Part shown: in pieces, positions 1-8,374 of the stretch
How the letters are laid out: each line of letters opens with the position of its first letter
How positions within the stretch are numbered: position 1 is the stretch's first letter
Source: Terriglobia bacterium
GTDB taxonomy: Bacteria > Acidobacteriota > Terriglobia > Terriglobales > Acidobacteriaceae
Length of the DNA: 64,000 nucleotides
Assembly (NCBI GenBank): GCA_020073665.1
Contig: JAIQEU010000006.1
Location: 248,001 to 312,000, forward strand
Direction of reading: 5' to 3'
The notes under the pieces: model-generated
Seen by the model: the letters and a program-made list of their open reading frames with translations, nothing else
Told to the model about the DNA's origin: nothing
Database searches by the model: none
Program-made: the position numbers and the translations under genes

Positions 1-934
1 CAAGCACTACCAGCACCGCCGCCAGGTACAGGCCCCCGGCACTCATGCGCACTTTGCGCTGTGCCAGCAGCAGCAGGGGCAGGATCAGGCTCAGCGAGAT
101 TTCCAGCCAGAACAGGTACATCTCATAGCCGGGCTGGAACATCAGCTTCAGAACCCCGCGGTGCAGCAAATCTTCGAAGCGCAGGATGCCGTATACCGAT
201 AGGACCACCACCAGCACGCGTCCCAACTCCTGCAGGATAGGCAACTCCAGCTGCTGCCCAAAGTGGCGGGAACTCATGGACGACTCGAAGATGGTCATGG
301 CCAGCCCCACCGCAATGGCGGAGATGAAGAAGAACACCGGCAGCAGCGGGCTGTACCAGAAGGGGTGCAGCTTTTCGGGCATGATCAGGTAAAGCGTGCC
401 CAACGACGATTGGTGCAGGGTGGAGAGAATCACGCCCCCGATTACCAGCGGTACCAACACGCCGCGGATGATCTTCAGTGGCTTTTGCAAGTTGAAGTGT
501 TCCAGCACGATGGGCGAGAACTCCAGGGACAACACCGCGGTGTAGAGCATCACGCAGTACGCGACTTCAAACATCACGGAATGCGGGTTGCGCATGATCA
601 GCGGATGCCAGATGCGGTAGGGGCGTCCCAGGTCGTACATCAGGGCTACGCACACCAGCACGTATCCCAGGAAAGCGGTCAGGATGGTGGGCCGCACGAT
701 GGGGCGCAGCCGCTTGATATTGAAGATATGCACCGCGGCGGTGAGGGTGAAACCGCCGGCCGCCAGCATCACGCCGCATAACACGTCGAAACCGATCCAG
801 ATGCCCCAGGGGAACTGGTCGCTGAGGTTGGTGGAGCGGCCCAGACCCTGGGTAAAGCGCACCACCGTGGCATAGAATCCGGCGGCCATCAGGGCCAGGA
901 ACACCAGCTTCCAGAAAGTGAATTTGAGCTTCAT
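1..934 (-). CDS. hybB: HybB/NrfD-like quinone-interacting membrane subunit, 3' end cut by window edge
   Basis: Translated from the ATG at 934, the protein is an almost continuous series of hydrophobic helices, with the family-like stretch FPWGIWIGFDVLCGVMLAAG around residue 32 and RPYRIWHPLIMRNPHSVMFE further on. NrfD/HybB proteins are multi-helix membrane subunits that exchange electrons between an iron-sulfur partner and the quinone pool. The start codon overlaps the stop of the ferredoxin gene at 931 by four bases (ATGA), so the two are co-translated. About 311 codons are visible and the reading frame is still open at base 1, so the C-terminus is missing. HybB is the likeliest match. A polysulfide- or molybdoenzyme-type NrfD cannot be excluded, because the catalytic subunit lies outside the window. 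Confidence 0.85.
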   Translation of the reverse strand, partial: MKLKFTFWKLVFLALMAAGFYATVVRFTQGLGRSTNLSDQFPWGIWIGFDVLCGVMLAAGGFTLTAAVHIFNIKRLRPIVRPTILTAFLGYVLVCVALMYDLGRPYRIWHPLIMRNPHSVMFEVAYCVMLYTAVLSLEFSPIVLEHFNLQKPLKIIRGVLVPLVIGGVILSTLHQSSLGTLYLIMPEKLHPFWYSPLLPVFFFISAIAVGLAMTIFESSMSSRHFGQQLELPILQELGRVLVVVLSVYGILRFEDLLHRGVLKLMFQPGYEMYLFWLEISLSLILPLLLLAQRKVRMSAGGLYLAAVLVVL

Positions 935-1713
935 GGCTTCCTCTCTTTCTGGTCCGGCGTACCGTGGGCGGAGCCGTGGCCCTCCGCTGCAGCCACTTCC
1001 TCTCGCCGGTGCGTGATCCACCACACGCCGCCCAGCAGCATTCCGCCGAGCGGGACAAAATCAGGGATGCGCGACAGCACTCGGTAGGTGAGGACCGGCA
1101 ACGGATCTTTCGAGATGTCGGTGCGGTACCCGAACTCCTCGAAGGCCACACCCGAGAGCAACAGCACCGAGGTCCCACCGACTTCCGTCAGGCCATAGAT
1201 GTGGTTCACGTACTGGCCGGGATTGTCGCGGATGCGTTGTTGCGCCTCAAGGATGAGCGCGTCGCGGTCGCCAAACTTGGTGGCCCCGGTGGGGCAGATT
1301 TCCGCGCAAGCCGTGGGTTGGCCGGTTGCCACGCGGTCCGGACACATGGTGCACTTCTGCACCTTGGGCAGGATCTTGCTCCACTCGTATTTGGGCACGC
1401 CGAAGGGGCAGGCCACCATGCAGTAGCGGCAGCCCATGCAGCGGTCTGCGTCGTAGGTGACTGGGCCGGCCGCGGTCTTGCGCAGCGCCCCGACCGGGCA
1501 TACCGAGGCGCAGGCCGGGTCTTCACAGTTCATGCACAGACGGCGCATGAACCTGTCGCCCTTGGTGAGTACGACCGTGTACTTGTGCTCCGACTGCTGC
1601 TGCTCCGCGGCGACGGCCTCGTCATAACGAAGCTTGTTCTGACCGGCGCAGGCCTGCTCACACTGCTTGCAGCCGATGCACATGGTCGAGTCGTACAGCA
1701 ATGCCTTGCTCAT
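931..1713 (-). CDS. hybA: HybA-like 4Fe-4S ferredoxin subunit
   Basis: A 260-residue electron-transfer protein with four cysteine clusters: C12-x2-C15-x2-C18-x3-C22, a second in LCMNCEDPACASVCP, a third in CMGCRYCMVACP, and a fourth split as CTMC...CAEICP. This is the four-cubane pattern of HybA/DmsB/NrfC-type subunits. A single hydrophobic helix near the C-terminus (VPLGGMLLGGVWW) would anchor it to the membrane, as in HybA. Unlike typical HybA it has no twin-arginine signal peptide at the visible start, since the first cysteine is at residue 12. It is followed, with a 4-bp overlap, by the HybB-like gene. It is expected to carry electrons between a catalytic subunit (not in this window) and HybB. 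Confidence 0.85.
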   Translation of the reverse strand: MSKALLYDSTMCIGCKQCEQACAGQNKLRYDEAVAAEQQQSEHKYTVVLTKGDRFMRRLCMNCEDPACASVCPVGALRKTAAGPVTYDADRCMGCRYCMVACPFGVPKYEWSKILPKVQKCTMCPDRVATGQPTACAEICPTGATKFGDRDALILEAQQRIRDNPGQYVNHIYGLTEVGGTSVLLLSGVAFEEFGYRTDISKDPLPVLTYRVLSRIPDFVPLGGMLLGGVWWITHRREEVAAAEGHGSAHGTPDQKERKP

Positions 1714-2050
1714 AGAGTTCGTCTCCTGGCCACTCGGTCACCCGACTTCCGCCCGCGCGAGAACCAGCACGCAAGAGATGGGAAGGGAACGGAATCGGGA
1801 AGCACCCAGAACTTTCTGCCATGGCCGGCGAAGAAAATGGGCCCGGGTCCAGGGGAGTCAGGACCCGGGCGGACAGTTCCCGGAGTGAAATCCAAGCCAA
1901 GAGGGGCTTCCGGACTGGCTGCCGATCGGCCGGTTCTCCGTTCGCAGCGCCGAGTTTCACCGGACGCGTTCACAACATGCCCTCGCGCTTTCTGCGGTCG
2001 CTGCCGGTTCTCCCGACGGCACCGCCGCTGCGAGAAAGGGAACAGCCAAT
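1714..2050. other. 337-bp intergenic stretch between cytochrome c gene and hybA-like gene
   Basis: No convincing gene is seen. The several open frames here are short and continue as antisense shadows of the flanking genes. The stretch should contain the promoter of the minus-strand hybA-hybB pair and the 3' end of the cytochrome transcript. Its one clear structure is the perfect 10-bp inverted repeat at 1841-1870, listed separately. Confidence 0.5.
1841..1870 (-). terminator. Perfect 10-bp inverted repeat, candidate terminator after the cytochrome gene
   Basis: GCCCGGGTCC (1841-1850) and GGACCCGGGC (1861-1870) are exact reverse complements separated by a 10-base loop. Read on the minus strand, the GC-rich hairpin is followed by CCATTTTCTT, a weak T tract. 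It lies about 180 bases past the cytochrome stop and before hybA, so it could end the cytochrome transcript. The weak T run leaves this uncertain. Confidence 0.4.
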
Positions 2051-2365
2051 CTACTTCTGAATGCTGCGGATGTAGCCGATCACCATCTTTATCTGGTCAG
2101 GTGTCAGGGCCTTCGCCACCCCGGCATGCTTGGGCTTCTCGGTGACCGCCTTGGTCATGTCGGCGTCCGACAGTTTCTTGGCGTCGTCAGAAACCAGGCT
2201 GGGAATCTTGGCTGCCGGTTTGCCCGCACCGTCTACTCCGTGGCAGGCCGCGCATTTCGTCTTGTAAAGGGTTGCTCCGTCATCTGCCCAAGACAGGCTC
2301 GGGATCAGGATGAACAGCGCCACCGCGATCGTCAGGACCAACATCGCGAGCTTCGTCATCTTCAT
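2051..2365 (-). CDS. Small class I c-type cytochrome, secreted
   Basis: A 104-residue protein. The start at 2365 is preferred over an in-frame upstream start at 2473 because an AAAGGA ribosome-binding site precedes it and the protein then opens with a normal signal peptide (MKMTKLAMLVLTIAVALFIL, cleavage near SWA-DD). The mature part carries the heme-binding CAACH motif followed by a typical mono-heme fold, ending VIGYIRSIQK, with a probable distal Met in DADMTKAV or a neighbouring position. It is predicted to be a periplasmic electron carrier. Its position next to the HybA/HybB-like genes suggests a link to the same respiratory chain, but it is separated from them by 337 bases and may be transcribed alone. 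Confidence 0.85.
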   Translation of the reverse strand: MKMTKLAMLVLTIAVALFILIPSLSWADDGATLYKTKCAACHGVDGAGKPAAKIPSLVSDDAKKLSDADMTKAVTEKPKHAGVAKALTPDQIKMVIGYIRSIQK

Positions 2366-2719
2366 GATTGCTTTTCCTTTCACTGCAATTTGTACGACCT
2401 GATGAACGCCGTGGCATTTCGCATCTTTTGCTTTGGTTGTTGCGAAACTCGCCACCGGCAGACCTCCTGTCAAGCCGGGCTGTATAGAACTTCAACAGTT
2501 TCTCGCCTTGACTGATTCAATTCTCATCTTTGGCACCGTTGTCTGCCGTGATGTGAGTCACTTTGCACCGTGACCCATGACGGGTAACCATGTGCTCCCT
2601 CTTACAGTTCCGTGCAGAAAGAGCCGTGGATGTGGCTGTTGCGAAGTGCAGCAGGAGGGCTAATTGGCGGGGCTGGGGACGAATGGAAGCCGGAGGCAGC
2701 CCGACTACTGACTACTATG
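2366..2719. other. 354-bp intergenic region upstream of the cytochrome gene
   Basis: This stretch separates the cytochrome start from the stop of the M48 protease gene. It must hold the cytochrome promoter on the minus strand. Open frames on the plus strand have no ribosome-binding site, no recognisable domain, and run on as antisense of the protease gene. I see no repeat or RNA structure that I can name. Confidence 0.4.
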
Positions 2720-4417
2720 CTAATGCCTTTGTGCCATCTGGGCTTTACGGCGCCGCTCCCGCTCGCTCCGCATCTCCTGGACGCTCTTGGTAACCAGCGG
2801 AGAATACAGCGCTTGCACCCATTGAGGATTGCTCCATTCCGGTTGGTCGTTCACCGCAGACTCGAAGTTGCGCAAAGCGTCGTCAGGCTGCCGGGCCAAC
2901 CACAGGGCGCTCGCCCGTGCCATTCGGCGGTCGGGACGGTCGCTACCCGAATCGGATATTTTGTCCAGGCTCTGCAGCGCGTCGGCATACTTCAGAACTT
3001 GGATCTGTGTCCATGCAGCGGCGGTGGCGAAGTCAACGTTGCCCGGCCGCTGCTCTACCGCACTATTCAGCATGTTCAGTGCGGTGGAGTAGTTTCCCGC
3101 AAGGTAGTACCACCACCCCAGCTTACCCACCCACTCGGGTGCCCAATCTGCCGTGTAATTGGCATTCGCTTCGGAGATTGCGCCGCGGGCGGGTGCAGGG
3201 TCTCCCGCCAGTAGCGAAAGGCCCGCCATGACGACTCGCACTTCCTTCGGCTGTTCACCTGTGATGGAATTTGCGAATCCGCGGAATTCCGCTGCCGCCG
3301 TTTGCCGGTTCGCCGCCGCCAGCGCCTGCGCATAGAGAGCCGAATAGCCGGCGGCAAGCCGCGAAGCATCCAGATCCAGAAGCTTGCGGTAGGACGTCGC
3401 TGCCGCCGCGAAGTCCGCCTGCGCGAATTGTGCCCGGGCCAAAACCTCCAGCGCCTTCTGCTGGCCCGGTTGCATCTGCAGCGAACGGGTCGCGAGTTGC
3501 TGGGCCTGCGGATACTTGTGAGCGTGCAGCAGCGTCAATGCCCGGTTGGTCATGAAGATAAACGCTACGCCCAGGTCGCGTTCTGGCCGCGGTTGCCAGT
3601 TGGCGGCGGCGATCATGGCCTGCACTCGAGCAATCCGCTCACGCGGCAGAGGATGTGACCGGAAATACCCTTCCATTGTTTCCTGCGCTACCTGCGACAA
3701 CTCTTCTCCTGGGTTGCTGGCGCGTGCCTGGTATTCGTCAAACAGGCGCTGGAAAGTTTCAAACATGCGAATGGCGCCGTTTGCAGAGTATCCGGCAGTC
3801 ACTGCCAGGCGCGTGCCTTCGGCGTCAGCTTCAAGCTCCTGGTCTTTGCTGTAGCCCGCCTCAAACACTTCCATCGGCATCCCAATGAGCCCGCCCAACG
3901 GAATCTTGTGCAGCGCCTGCTCCAGTTGAACGCGTTCAGCGCAGTGATAATGATCGATGTGCTCGATCTCGTGTCCGACCACCGCAGCCAGTTCGTCCTC
4001 GCTGTCCATCAGTCCCATCAGGCCAGCGCCAACGTACACATGTCCGCCGGGCAGCGCGAACGCGTTGACGAAGTTGTCGTCAGGAATATAGTGGAACTTG
4101 TAGGGTAGCTTGCGATGTGCGTTGGCTGCTACCCGGGTGCCGACCTGGGTCAGGTACTTCTCGATCGCGGTGGTTTCGGGATTCTTGTCGCCTTCCCGCT
4201 CATTCCCACGCGCGATCTCGTTGCCAATCGCGATTTCCTCCGCATCCGAGAGCCGCGTGAACTGTACCGGCATGCGAGTGAGTTCCTGCTCGGTGTCGGC
4301 CACCAGGTACAGGAGCGCGTCCGCACTGACGGACACATCGACCTTGCGCCGTTCGCTTACCACGATGGCGGCGACGCCCAGCAACACGATTCCCGTGAAT
4401 GCAATCCAGCGCGTCAT
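2720..4417 (-). CDS. M48-family metalloprotease with TPR-like C-terminal region (BepA/LoiP-like)
   Basis: A 565-residue zinc endopeptidase, probably periplasmic. An N-terminal hydrophobic segment (residues 5-20) serves as signal or anchor. The M48 motif HEIEH is at residues 149-153, and the third zinc ligand is in ELEAD (about residue 196). The second half is helical with TPR-like repeats, as in BepA, where they hold outer-membrane proteins undergoing assembly or degradation. The start at 4417 gives ATGA overlap with the stop of the DUF2339 gene, so it is translationally coupled. The longer open frame to 4993 is rejected because it lies inside that gene. A second M48 protease without TPRs occurs at 60868. 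Confidence 0.85.
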   Translation of the reverse strand: MTRWIAFTGIVLLGVAAIVVSERRKVDVSVSADALLYLVADTEQELTRMPVQFTRLSDAEEIAIGNEIARGNEREGDKNPETTAIEKYLTQVGTRVAANAHRKLPYKFHYIPDDNFVNAFALPGGHVYVGAGLMGLMDSEDELAAVVGHEIEHIDHYHCAERVQLEQALHKIPLGGLIGMPMEVFEAGYSKDQELEADAEGTRLAVTAGYSANGAIRMFETFQRLFDEYQARASNPGEELSQVAQETMEGYFRSHPLPRERIARVQAMIAAANWQPRPERDLGVAFIFMTNRALTLLHAHKYPQAQQLATRSLQMQPGQQKALEVLARAQFAQADFAAAATSYRKLLDLDASRLAAGYSALYAQALAAANRQTAAAEFRGFANSITGEQPKEVRVVMAGLSLLAGDPAPARGAISEANANYTADWAPEWVGKLGWWYYLAGNYSTALNMLNSAVEQRPGNVDFATAAAWTQIQVLKYADALQSLDKISDSGSDRPDRRMARASALWLARQPDDALRNFESAVNDQPEWSNPQWVQALYSPLVTKSVQEMRSERERRRKAQMAQRH

Positions 4418-7400
4418 AAGTATTGCCGCAAGGCCTCCCGGTTCCGCGTGTATAGGAACGACACCAGCAACAGCGCGCCTCCGAGTACGATAAATGTCAG
4501 GTAACGGTCCCGCGGGTTCAAACGCCACACATCCACCACCAGGATCCTGCCTACACACAGCAGCAACAAGCCCAGGCCCGACACACGGAAGCTGCGCTCC
4601 CCCAGCCACAGTGCCAGCAGGAAAATCCCTACGCCTTCTAATCCCCAGGATAGCGTGACCATGCCGTGTCGCATCTCCAGTGCCAGCAGCACGGTCAGCA
4701 GGCCGACGGCGACGAAGAAAACAACCTGTTCGGGACGACGTCCAACTGACTGCAGCAGCCGCACCAAACCCGTCTTGGCGCCGGACTTGTCTTTTCGGCG
4801 CAGTTGAAACGCGATCGGCAATACGGCAAACAGCAGACCTACCACGACCCCAACGGTGACGAAGCGACTCTCCCATCTGGAGGCGGGGGGGAAGTAGCTC
4901 CGCTGGTAGAAGTTGTGCAACCCGGTGCGGAACAGAACCGCCGCGACTACCAACAACCCCTGGTGCAGAAAAGTTCGGCGGGCGCTTCTCCATGCCACTG
5001 CCAACAGCGCGAACGCCAGTGCCGACCAGGCTGCCGCTACCCAGTCTGCGGCAATCTCAAATCGCATTAGGGCAGCAAGGGTGATCGTGCCCAGGTAACA
5101 GCAAAAATCCGCCACTCGCAGCTTGCGCTCGAGGGGAAACAGGCTTTCGCTGTCGTCTCGGAGCCGCCAATAGCTGTAGAAGAACGCCAGGGCCAGCGGC
5201 ACCACGGTGTAGAAGCGTGGGCTCACCTCGCCGGGATTTCCAGATGCGTTCAGGTTGACGAAGAAAATTCGCGAGAAACTGGCTACGAAGGCTACATAGG
5301 CCTGTAACCTGAGTGCCAGCGATTTGCGCGCCAGACCCAGTTCACACAGCACCAATCCACCGAGCATCCACGCCACCGCCACCCCGACGGGCCGCAATTC
5401 GTACCAGGCGAGCAGAGACAGAAGGAAGGAGGCTGCCCAGGTGTAGGCTCCGGCCGCCAGGGCGGGCGCGGCAAAGGCACGTGGGCCCAGGGCAACCTTT
5501 TGCCCGCGATCGCCGGGCCAGGTCCAGGGCGAAGTAACGTACAAAATCAAAGCCACCAGCGAGATGGTGACCAGGCGCAGGGAAACGCCGTGATACGTGT
5601 CTGTGCTCTCCAGATTGACCGCCAATGTTCGAACGACTGAGGCAATGGCAACGCCGTTCGCTTGATACAACAGATCAGCAATTCCCCAACGACGTCCCGC
5701 GGTCGTGAGCGCCAGGCCAAGCGCGCCCCATGCCACTACTGTCCAGACTTCCGGATAAGCGCACCACGCCGCGATGAATGCCATGACGGCGGCGACATAC
5801 GACAGCCGCTGCATGAGCCGCCTGTCCCACTCGGCGGTAAACAAATCTCCCCAGCGCCGGAACACCCAATGGGCGTCGGCATAAAACACCAGCGCGGCCA
5901 CCAGGAACATGAGCGCCACGCGGAAATCGCTATGCAGGTCAGCGCCATCCATACGCCGGCCGAATATTTCTGCGGCATCAAAGCTGATCATCTGGCCGGC
6001 CACCAGCGCACTGGCCAGCACCCCCAGCCGGCGGAAGACAACCTCGCGCGTCCATACGCCGATCAGCAGCAGGGCCTCGGCTTCGAGCAGCCATAGTACG
6101 GAGAGCCGCGCCCCGGAATAACGGAAGGGGAAGGCCGCAACCAGCAGGACCACGCCCAGGGTCGATAGCACGATCACCGCGTTGCGGCGGCGACGCATGA
6201 CCGGGAACTGTCCCAGGGCGGTTTCAACCGCGCCAATCGCCAGCAGCGCCCAGAATGCCCACTCCGGATGGGTCGATTGGTACTTGAACAGTGCCAGCAG
6301 CAAAGCCGTATTCAGCAAGGCGGCCGCGGTCGAGATGTGCTCTTGCCGGGGCTGGCTCGGCTGTCGCCAAACGTACGACACCCGGAAGATGACCCAGTAG
6401 AGCAGCAAGATGGCGGCGCTGGCCACAAACTCTGGGAAGGGACGCCGGTGCCCCTGCATGGGTTCAATGATCGGCCGCAACCACAGGTAGTGATTGAGAT
6501 AGCTGGCCAGGATGCCGAAGATTTCCAGCTCGAACCACTGCATGCGTCCGACGATGACCACCAACCCGGTGGCCAGCACTCCACCGGCGACCAGACTGTA
6601 CACGTCGGAATGGCTGACGGTGACGGTCAGGAAAGCCAGCAGGAACGCTAACCCGGTGACCACCTGCGAGCGGTAGCGCAGCGTGTGCCACACCATCGCC
6701 GCGGCCACGATGAGCATTAAGACGAGGTCCACAACCGGCGACGACAGCACCTGTGCCGCAGGCACGTGGTACATCGCGTAGGTCGTAAAGAACAGAAGCG
6801 CCCAGCCACCGCCAATTCCAGCCCGTGCCAGGATGCGGTAGCGATCATGCCGCTCGGACCAGATGCCAATACCCAGCATCACAGCGCTGACTACGTATCC
6901 CACCAGCACCTTGCCTCCCGGGCCTAGCGTCTTCAACTGGTAGGCAAGGAAGAAAGCGACGCCGAGCACCAGAATGACGATGCCCAGTTTGTTCAGCCAG
7001 TCTGTGCCCAGTGTTTCTTCGACATCGAGCGCGGACTTGAACCGTTCGACCAGTGATGGCGACGGTTCCGCAGTGGTAAAGCTAGGCGGGGCCGGCGGAG
7101 CGGCTGGCGGAGCGGAGACGGTCGCGGGTGGCGGAGCCGAAAGCGCAGCTGGAACCTCAACGCCTCTGACCCAAGCGGTTGCCGCGGCTTCAGCGGGGCT
7201 AGGTTGCGGCACTGGCGGTGCCGGCGGGATTGGCGCGGGAGCGGGTTTGGCAACCTCTGTAACCGGAGCAGCGGCTGCCACCGGAGCAGACCGGGGGAAA
7301 GCTTTGAATTGCTCAACTGACCTCTCGAGCGCATGAACCCGCCGGGTCAACTCTCCCCAGCGAGCTTGGTCCTCCTCGCGCTCTCGCTTACGCCTGATGT

Positions 7401-7569
7401 GACTGCGCCACAACAGTATCCAGGGGCCAAACAGAAGGGCCGCCAGCAGCGCGACATAGAAGGCAATGTCCAAAATTGTTGGGTCTCTTGAAGATGATGA
7501 AATAAAGACGGGGAATTTTACTCTCGCGGCCAAGCGGGGCAACACGAAACTATCCGTGTTATCAAGCAC
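4414..7569 (-). CDS. DUF2339 family polytopic membrane protein
   Basis: A very large integral membrane protein (up to 1051 residues) with one N-terminal helix, a charged segment (RRKREREEDQARWGELTRR), a long Pro/Ala-rich linker (about residues 95-165), then roughly two dozen hydrophobic helices to the C-terminus. This layout matches DUF2339, a family of unknown function common in Acidobacteriota and Bacteroidota. The longest frame starts with GTG at 7569. A TTG at 7473, ten bases after AAGAGA and just before the first membrane helix, is a credible alternative start. It overlaps the M48 protease gene by four bases, so the two are probably one operon. What it does is not known. Confidence 0.75.
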   Translation of the reverse strand: MLDNTDSFVLPRLAARVKFPVFISSSSRDPTILDIAFYVALLAALLFGPWILLWRSHIRRKREREEDQARWGELTRRVHALERSVEQFKAFPRSAPVAAAAPVTEVAKPAPAPIPPAPPVPQPSPAEAAATAWVRGVEVPAALSAPPPATVSAPPAAPPAPPSFTTAEPSPSLVERFKSALDVEETLGTDWLNKLGIVILVLGVAFFLAYQLKTLGPGGKVLVGYVVSAVMLGIGIWSERHDRYRILARAGIGGGWALLFFTTYAMYHVPAAQVLSSPVVDLVLMLIVAAAMVWHTLRYRSQVVTGLAFLLAFLTVTVSHSDVYSLVAGGVLATGLVVIVGRMQWFELEIFGILASYLNHYLWLRPIIEPMQGHRRPFPEFVASAAILLLYWVIFRVSYVWRQPSQPRQEHISTAAALLNTALLLALFKYQSTHPEWAFWALLAIGAVETALGQFPVMRRRRNAVIVLSTLGVVLLVAAFPFRYSGARLSVLWLLEAEALLLIGVWTREVVFRRLGVLASALVAGQMISFDAAEIFGRRMDGADLHSDFRVALMFLVAALVFYADAHWVFRRWGDLFTAEWDRRLMQRLSYVAAVMAFIAAWCAYPEVWTVVAWGALGLALTTAGRRWGIADLLYQANGVAIASVVRTLAVNLESTDTYHGVSLRLVTISLVALILYVTSPWTWPGDRGQKVALGPRAFAAPALAAGAYTWAASFLLSLLAWYELRPVGVAVAWMLGGLVLCELGLARKSLALRLQAYVAFVASFSRIFFVNLNASGNPGEVSPRFYTVVPLALAFFYSYWRLRDDSESLFPLERKLRVADFCCYLGTITLAALMRFEIAADWVAAAWSALAFALLAVAWRSARRTFLHQGLLVVAAVLFRTGLHNFYQRSYFPPASRWESRFVTVGVVVGLLFAVLPIAFQLRRKDKSGAKTGLVRLLQSVGRRPEQVVFFVAVGLLTVLLALEMRHGMVTLSWGLEGVGIFLLALWLGERSFRVSGLGLLLLCVGRILVVDVWRLNPRDRYLTFIVLGGALLLVSFLYTRNREALRQYL

Positions 7570-7823
7570 CTATTACTAAACTATTGATAATTAATGCTTT
7601 AGCCTTGTCTTGGGAGGGGTGTCTAACATTACGAAAGGTAGAAATTCGTCCCTCGTCTTCAGTCACTTGCTGCATTTCGCCACATGATTTCGACTATCAC
7701 TCAGCACCTGAGACTCAGTCTTTGCACCTCGAACGGGGCCAGTGCCCTGATCAAGCAGAGTCTGGCGACGAATGCCTGCGCGTATGGGCAAGGGGTGCAA
7801 ATCTAAAATGCAGGAGTGCCACG

Positions 7824-8306
7824 ATGAAGAAGTATATCGCTCTAGCCCTGTTTGTTTGCGTAGTCGCAATCACAGGGTTTGCGCAGGAAACGCCGAAGCC
7901 GGAAGTGTTCGGCGGTTACCAGTACACCCGCTTAGACGGCTGGAACGGTAATGGCTTTAACGGCAGCGCCACTATGTATATCACCCGGTGGGTGGGCGTC
8001 CAGGGCGACTTTAGCGGCGCTTACGGCACGGGCTCGAGCTTCTACACCTACACGGGCGGCCCGGTCGTCTCCACGCATAAGGGGATGATTTCCCCGTTTG
8101 CCCATGCCCTGTTCGGCGGCGCGCACGCTTCGGCCGGCGGGTTCGGCGATAGCGGTTTTGCCATGCTGTTCGGCGGCGGCATCGACGCGGGCAACAAGAA
8201 GCTTGCGTTCCGCGTAGCACAAGTGGACTGGATGGTAACCCGCTTCAACGGGTTCAGTGACAAGAACAACGTCCGGATTTCGACGGGAGCGTTGTTCCGC
8301 TTCTAA
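7824..8306 (+). CDS. Small outer-membrane beta-barrel protein
   Basis: A 160-residue protein starting at 7824, seven bases after AGGAG. The frame extends upstream, but no good start exists there. The signal peptide is MKKYIALALFVCVVAITGFA, followed by the mature start QETPKPEVFGGYQYTRLDG, typical of OmpA/Ail-like small barrels. Alternating hydrophobic and aromatic strands, glycine-rich turns, and a terminal Phe (GALFRF) fit an eight-stranded outer-membrane barrel. It is a single plus-strand gene followed at once by an excellent intrinsic terminator at 8333. The ligand or function is unknown. Confidence 0.75.
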   Translation: MKKYIALALFVCVVAITGFAQETPKPEVFGGYQYTRLDGWNGNGFNGSATMYITRWVGVQGDFSGAYGTGSSFYTYTGGPVVSTHKGMISPFAHALFGGAHASAGGFGDSGFAMLFGGGIDAGNKKLAFRVAQVDWMVTRFNGFSDKNNVRISTGALFRF

Positions 8307-8332
8307 GGAAAGTGGTCAGTGAAAACAGTAGT

Positions 8333-8374
8333 CAGCGGCAAGTGGTCAGTACTCACCACTTGCCGCTGTTTTTT
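8333..8374 (+). terminator. Intrinsic terminator of the barrel gene
   Basis: CAGCGGCAAGTGGT (8333-8346) pairs perfectly with ACCACTTGCCGCTG (8355-8368) across an 8-base loop, followed by six T (8369-8374). It is a strong rho-independent terminator for the plus-strand gene. Its last bases overlap the stop codon of ftsK, which converges from the other side. The AGTGGTCAGT unit also occurs as a second copy at 8311. Confidence 0.85.

Noticed and set aside
964-2145. Long plus-strand open frames opposite real genes, e.g. 964-2145, 8931-10367, 14140-15087, 18283-19338, 29318-30391, 38713-39999, 50875-51747
   Set aside because: They are antisense to well-supported genes, have Arg/Gly/His-rich composition typical of GC-rich shadow frames, no ribosome-binding sites, and no recognisable domain.
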